Origin: Planoprotostelium fungivorum
Taxonomy: Eukaryota; Evosea; Variosea; Cavosteliida; Cavosteliaceae
DNA length: 64,000 bases
NCBI GenBank assembly: GCA_003024175.1
Contig: MDYQ01000090.1
Coordinates: 33,746-97,745, forward strand
Direction: 5' to 3'
Part shown: positions 58,815 through 64,000 of the stretch, in pieces
How the letters are laid out: the number at the start of each line of letters is the position of its first letter
How positions within the stretch are numbered: position 1 is the first letter of the stretch
Notes under the pieces: generated by a model
Database searches by the model: none
The model's input: only the letters and a program-made list of their open reading frames with translations
What the model was told of the DNA's origin: nothing
Program-made: the position numbers and the translations under genes

Positions 58815-60615
58815 GTCCAATAACCAGAATTACACCAAAACGAAAGCGGAAGCGGCCGCCCTGTCCATCATCGCCGGAACCGATCTGGACTGTGGAGATA
58901 CATACAACTCTCTCAACGATGCCCTCACCCAAGGCCTCGTCACCATAGACGTGATGGACAGAGCCCTCGAGAGGCTCTTCCACGTCAGATTGACCACCCA
59001 CGAGGACGATCATCCCGCATCGACTCCCTTTCCTGACAATCGTGATCTCGCATTGAGAGCATCCCTGGAGTCCATGGTTCTACTGCAGAACGATGGCATC
59101 TTACCCCTTCAGAAGGGAATGAAGGTGGCCATCGTGGGGCCCACGGTTGATATCTTGGAAGATCTGGAGGGAAATTACCACGGTACACCCAGGGATCCCG
59201 TGTCTACTCTAGATGCCGCATACGATTTCTTCGGTGCAGAGAACGTGAGTCGATCGTGATGATCATGATCATGATCATCACGATGTTGATGATGAGACTG
59301 ATGAAATCAGGTGACGTACGCTCAAGGAAGTCTCATCGATGATGGTGTCCCCCTCATCGTCCCCAGATCTGCCCTGAGAACACCCGACGGAAAGGTTGGA
59401 CTGAGGGGAGAATACTTCAACAACACCCAGCTCACGGGACAGCCCGCACTGGTCCGTAACGATCACACCATCGACTTTGACACCGACTACACTCCCCTCT
59501 TTGACGCTCCCAACCCCTGGGACTACTCTGTACGGTGGACTGGCTCTCTCGTTATTCCTGGCCCGGGTACCTACCATCTCGGTTTCAACAATGATGGAGA
59601 CAATTCGGTTCTCTTGTACGTGGAGGGTCAATTGTTATTGAACACGACGGGGCAGAAGGTGTACGAGAAGATCACGTTCGAACGATCGGGCGCTCACGAC
59701 ATTCTCAGAGTTCCACCACAAGGTGAGTCACGATGTAGATTTGAAGCGATGGAGGAAGAGAATGGTAGAGAGTGAACCGAAGACAGGGAGGAATGAGATT
59801 CCGCATGGAGTGGATGGCCCCCGTGAACGTTCAATTGAAGCAGATGGTACAAGCAACTGCAGCCGCCGATGTCGTGGTCGTCTTTGTCGGTCTCTCTCCT
59901 TCTCTCGAATCAGAAGAGACTGGCTTCAACGTCACCGGTTTCGTCAGTGGTGATCGTTCCACCATTCGTCTACCCAACGTGATTCTCTCTTCACGAGAAT
60001 TTCCGGCTGAGGCGAGAGCAGGTGCAGAGGGTGCTCTTGAAAGCTTTGGAGAAGCTGAGAAAGCCAGTCGTTCTCGTTCTCAATTTGGGCAGTGCGGTTG
60101 TGATCGATTGGGCCACACGGCACGCCCGCGCCGCACTTGCGGCGTGGTACAGTGGTGAGTTGGGAGGAAAAGCCATCATAGACACACTCGTCGGACGTCA
60201 CAACCCAGCCGGACGCCTTCCCATCACCTTCTATCGGTCAGACGCGGACTTGCCTCCCTTCAAGAGCTACGAGATGGAGGGAAGGACTTATCGCTACTTT
60301 AGAGGTATCCCCCTGTATCCGTTCGGTCACGGTCTGTCTTACACGACCTTCTCTTATTCGGGCCTGGTGGTTCCCAGCAGCGTCAGGGCTGGAGACGATG
60401 TCAATGTGACCGTTACAGTTCGTAACACGGGTGACCGTGATGGAGATGAGGTGGGACGGACCATGAGAAGAGGATAATGACGAGGGTAGGTCATTCAAGT
60501 GTACCTGAGACACTATGATGGAGCGACACCGAAGAAGGTGAACCACGCGCTGGTGGCCTTCCAGCGTGTGACGTTGAAGGCGGGAGAGAGTGGAACGTTC
60601 ACGATGGTTGTGAGG
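58815..60615 (+). pseudogene. GH3 glycosidase, middle part in inverted orientation, with PA14 domain
   Basis: The plus-strand frame begins inside the protein at NNQNYTKTKAEAAALS with AGTDLDCGDTYNSLNDAL. It continues through the second GH3 domain: LESMVLLQNDGILPL, KVAIVGPTVD, DVVVVFVGLSPSLESEETGF, VVLVLNLGSAVVIDW and LGGKAIIDTLVGRHNPAGRL. A PA14-like insert lies at about 59390-59720 (LRGEYFNNTQLTGQPALVRN, DNSVLLYVEGQLLL). It ends at ESGTFTMVV and then runs into unrelated codons at about 60615. It has no start codon and no signal peptide, and it lacks most of the N-terminal TIM-barrel with the nucleophile region before GTDLDCG. Introns with GTGAGT ends are spliceable. Flanking pieces of the same gene type lie on the other strand, so the segment appears inverted. 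Confidence 0.8.
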
Positions 60616-60616
60616 A

Positions 60617-60843
60617 TGTTTAGTCTTTCAATGGCAGGTGCATTATTATCAAGCTGAGTGAACTGATGAGATCGAGAACACATGAATGCTCGCTGCTCTC
60701 ACTTGTTTGATCTTCTCCAATGTAAGTTGGGAGACAACGTAAGTGGCGCATTCAGTGGGGTTTGTCCTTCCCCCACACCAGGAAGGCAGAGCGGTAGCTA
60801 ACGAGATCGTAAACAAGACGACACAGACGATTGCCAGCCTCAT
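60617..60843 (-). pseudogene. GH3 glycosidase, N-terminal fragment (minus strand)
   Basis: From ATG 60843 the minus-strand frame encodes a signal peptide (MRLAIVCVVLFTISLATALP), then TYVVSQLTLEKIKQ, the start of a GH3 domain. An intron follows, then LDNNAPAIERLNI, the conserved stretch that precedes the active-site region in beta-xylosidase-type GH3 enzymes. The homology stops at about 60617, exactly where the plus-strand middle part ends. Confidence 0.75.
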
Positions 60844-63397
60844 CGTGTTTTGGAAATTGAGTTCTCTTGTGACCAACGAAAATACAATTCTCGTCGTCTC
60901 GCGACAGCAGTCTAAATGACAACCGACCGTCATACCGCGAGTATTCCATAGAAGCCTGAAGAAGATAGGATAAAAATACTCGCTGATGGTGAGGATTCAG
61001 AGGATGGCGAATGTGGCATGATCGCAAAATACAAGCATAGCATTTCTAATGATCAGGTCAGATGGTTCCTCGCCGGGGTATCACCGTCAATAACGTCGGC
61101 AATAGACTTCTCTAAGACCCTGTTCCATCTATCAACGAGTCAACCATCGTCGTCACATCATCACCGTGTGGACGTGTCCATCGTCACGACGTCTTTATGA
61201 TGTCAAGCCACCTGGATTCTACCGATCATGACAGCATGTTTCAGTTGCGACTTGGTTTGGTGTACAACCAAAGGTCCACGATTCTCCTGCAGCAGATGTT
61301 GCTAGCTGATCGAAGGATCGACATCACTCTCAGATCCCTCCGGTGTGATGATGAACGACACGAATCATCTGGTCGAGCGAAGGAGAAGAGAAGACGGCGT
61401 CGCGTGACATCAACCACAGCTCGCGTGAGTTCAGAAGCCAGGGTAGTTCTCATCATCCAGCTTCCACTCTGGATTGAACGTCTTGTAAAGTTTTCCCATT
61501 ACGGAGGTGTATTTCGTGGGGGGTGGACTCCTGCGATATTTCACCTCTCACATCCCATCGTCTGTGGAAGGTGTGCGAACTCCAGATCTGGTATGTGTTG
61601 TGCGGTAGAGTCGAGACTTTGGAAGAGTCTATGTGGAAGCACCGTTTACGCTAGACGTGAAGATGATGCTCCTGTTGAACCTAATGAAGAAAGACGGAGC
61701 TTGTGGGCTGTGCGTGAGACGTGTGATGAATGGACTCGGTGTTCGGTGTATGTATAATCGGTTTATTCTATGCAAGCGTGTAGCTCTGGCTGGATCAAAA
61801 TTGGGGAAAACTGCTCTTGGTATGTATAGCCGTGTTCGGTTTAGAATCGAACGGGTGGTGCTGACCGAGACCTGGCTCGGAGGTTTGGTTCTCTGGTTGG
61901 TCTAATCGATCTCCTCCTCCGGGTTGGAATGGTCTTTGGTGGAGGCATTAGAACGTGATCTCTGATCTCCTCTCCAAAGAGCTTGACGATGTTCTCGTGT
62001 CGATTCGACCTCCTATTATTCTCGCTGGTATGTACGACTCTCTCTGCCTTCACGATAGCTTGGGATAACTGCAACTACGTCAGACGCTGCCCGCGCCTTA
62101 TTCTCGACCTACCGATAAGAGTCGAGAGGTGAGTGTCTCCATCTGTTTGTGTGTTATGTGTGGTGTTTGTGTGATGGTGGTTCGGCTGTGAGTGTGCGGG
62201 TGGTGTCAATTATCTGCAGATCTATCTTCCACGCCAAAAGATATATCTCCGATTTAGTTTGCTTTCACCTCCCTACGTAGGCCCGCAACTTGGGAAAACG
62301 AGCCTCTATACATCAGATGGTTCGACACAAGCACATATTGTCTTCCTATTATAATCTTTCGAGATGTGAACCTCTTATCAAATGCATCTGTGGCCACACA
62401 GAGGGTACAGCCGTTTATATCCCGAATGAAGAAGACAGGTCGTCAAATATATCAATAGGCTTGGGGCGAAGTGCATAAATATATAAAATAGGTGTGGAAG
62501 ATTGAATTTGGATCAAGCCTTGGGGCTGAGAGCCATCATCAAAGACTCTTAGGGGTAATGAGATCTTTTATTAACAGGGTCTTTAGCCTTTCCTGAGCAG
62601 AGCCCGATCCAGATTTCCCCCTTCGTTAACGACATACGACAGCTGGGACGTGACCGAACCATTCCACCTCGACCGAGAGAGGTGAATCATCTTGATGTAG
62701 CTTACCTATTCTGATACATTTCGCAGCAGGGATGACTTTGACGGGAAGATCGTGACGATACGACACCATTCTCAAGATGATGCTCACTTCAGAAAGATCT
62801 GATTTTCCACCTCCACCTCTCATTGGTCTTACCCTCGAACCTTTTCCTCTCAGTTTAGCAAGATGGTCAGATCAGGAGCTAGCGTTTCTTCTGTCTGTCG
62901 TCGTTAGCCCCACCTTGATGTGATTCGCAATCACACGATCACGTGACAATAAACAACTCTCTTCTCCTTGGCCTGTGATTTTATTTATGTTTTCTAAACT
63001 CAACAGTGCGGTTTGCCCCAAGCCTAATATTGAATTGATAACGGTAATCAATTTCCAGCACCCAACGAGAGGTGGATACACATCCTACACAAGTGGAGAA
63101 CACACACACAATGTTCCGCGATGCTGGGCTAAGAAGAAGGGGCAGCCTTAACGATTTTCCAGAGATTTAATACATTTGAATCGCTCTACATGCTGTCTTC
63201 AGCGGCTCTTCCTTTGTAATGTCTTCGTCTCGATGTTCTCGAAAATGGGTCTGATAGCATCCTCTGTTCCTCCACCCATGCCCGCACCACCGTCGGAAGC
63301 TTCTCCATTACGCTTCGTCAGCCAAAATGAACTTCTTTGAGTTGATTGTCAAAAGATTCGGATTTAAATAGTTTTATTTCGAGGTGGAGGACGATCA
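60844..63397. other. Long stretch with no supported gene
   Basis: Plus-strand frames at 61197-61757 and a minus-strand frame at 62626-62823 (including IILRMVSYRHDLPVKVIPAA) are open, but they show no recognisable domain or consistent splicing. A minus-strand stretch near 63220-63330 (GMGGGTEDAIRPIFENIETK, ending QRKSR-stop) could be a 3' exon. Nothing firm can be called. Confidence 0.4.
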
Positions 63398-64000
63398 TCA
63401 GTTGATGTTGTTGTATCCCCTACGTTTCCTTCGAACCACATGAATGATAGCGGCAACGACGAGACCGAGGACGATGACTCCACCGATGATGGGAGCGATC
63501 ATCCACATCCTCCAATAGCGTTTCGGGCAAACTGCACCCTCTTCAATTCACGTCTCTCTCATCACCTCACCGTTGGGTGAGTCCTTGACAAACTTTGCAT
63601 CTTTCGGTATCTCAAACGATTCGCAGTATTGTCCAACGTCGACGCCCTATAGACATCAGACTTGAATATTCTAACGTGGCTCACCAGGTAGTGCGTGTGG
63701 TCGTCGATGCTGAATAAGAGGGTGAAGGGGTTGCAAGTGCCATTCTCAGAGTCACCCTTGCAGATGGTGTGCTCGGTGTTGTTTTCGTTGTAGAATACGG
63801 CACTGTGACGCGATGAGTCGGCGTCATCGTCGCATCGTCATGTGACGATCATCACGATCGCAATGTGATGTGCGTGGGTGATGGATAGTTCACCTGGCGA
63901 CGTGATGGTAACCTGTGAAGAGTGGAGGATTCCTGGGAATGGGATCTTTCCAGTGGGTCACTCTCCACGATTCCACCGTGTTGTTGTTGACGTACTCGGC
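63398..64000 (-). CDS. Single-pass membrane protein, 3' part (continues beyond the window)
   Basis: Read on the minus strand from the right edge, exons give EYVNNNTVESWRVTHWKDPI, SAVFYNENNTEHTICKGDSE, NGTCNPFTLLFSIDDHTHYL and VGQYCESFEIPKDAKFVKDS. A 39-nt intron joins SPN to VCPKRYWRMW. A single membrane helix (IIGGVIVLGLVVAAIIHVV) and a short basic tail RRKRRGYNNIN follow. Paired cysteines and NxT/NxS sites mark the upstream part as lumenal or extracellular, so this is a type I membrane protein. The tail holds YNNI, which fits the YxxPhi sorting motif for adaptor-dependent delivery to endosomes. The family is not recognised. A minus-strand AATAAA lies about 20 nt after the stop. The 5' part lies outside the window. 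Confidence 0.75.

Noticed and set aside
61197-61757. 186-residue plus-strand open frame as a gene
   Set aside because: It has no domain, biased composition and no supporting start or splice context; the region is left as unresolved.
1-64000. CRISPR arrays, bacterial operons, rRNA or tRNA genes
   Set aside because: No regularly spaced repeats, no ribosome-binding sites and no RNA gene signatures were seen. Intron density shows eukaryotic nuclear DNA.

Overview
The window is nuclear DNA of a compact eukaryotic microbe. Coding runs are cut every 100-400 bases by GT-AG introns of mostly 37-65 nt, usually starting GTGAG or GTAAG. Intergenic gaps are often only 20-90 bp and AATAAA signals sit on or just after many stop codons. 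The gene mix (IQ-RasGEF, RhoGAP, thaumatin-like protein, Atg8, PAS kinase, GPR1/FUN34/YaaH transporter, and the ciliary gene BBS1) points to a free-living, flagellum-forming amoebozoan, for example a protosteloid such as Planoprotostelium. That identification is inference from gene content, not from a match.

Layout. 0-6.2 kb: a PPC-domain protein, a secreted thaumatin-like protein, a multi-exon IPT/TIG protein with Met/Asp/Arg/Pro repeats, and an aquaporin with an acidic tail. 6.4-20 kb: a dispersed repeat copy, then one giant minus-strand gene of about 13 kb for a HECT ubiquitin ligase with two ZZ fingers. 20.4-31.4 kb: an IQ-motif RasGEF, BBS1, a helical protein of unknown function, OPA3-like protein and a proline-rich protein. 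31.4-43 kb: a GNAT acetyltransferase, a large surface protein with a beta-helix-like ectodomain and C-terminal membrane segments, a PAS-domain Ser/Thr kinase, Atg8 and a polytopic membrane protein. 43-45.9 kb: a gene-poor pocket holding the second copy of the dispersed repeat and a 0.46-kb tandem duplication. 46-57.5 kb: SppA-type peptidase, a GPI-anchored HExxH protein with a ricin-B-like lectin module, a very small ubiquitin-like protein with a cysteine-rich tail, an acetate-family transporter, a RhoGAP and a Ulp1/SENP protease. 58.6-60.9 kb: a glycoside hydrolase family 3 gene whose middle lies inverted between its own two ends. 61-63.4 kb: mostly unresolved. 63.4-64 kb: the 3' part of a single-pass membrane protein.

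Themes. Several neighbours serve ubiquitin-like systems (HECT ligase, Atg8, Ulp1 protease, mini-Ubl), small-GTPase control (RasGEF, RhoGAP) and the cell surface. They are independent genes, not an operon. The most unusual signals are the two classes of palindrome that recur inside the short introns across the window, the mini-ubiquitin/cysteine-rich fusion at 50.7 kb, and the inverted GH3 gene.
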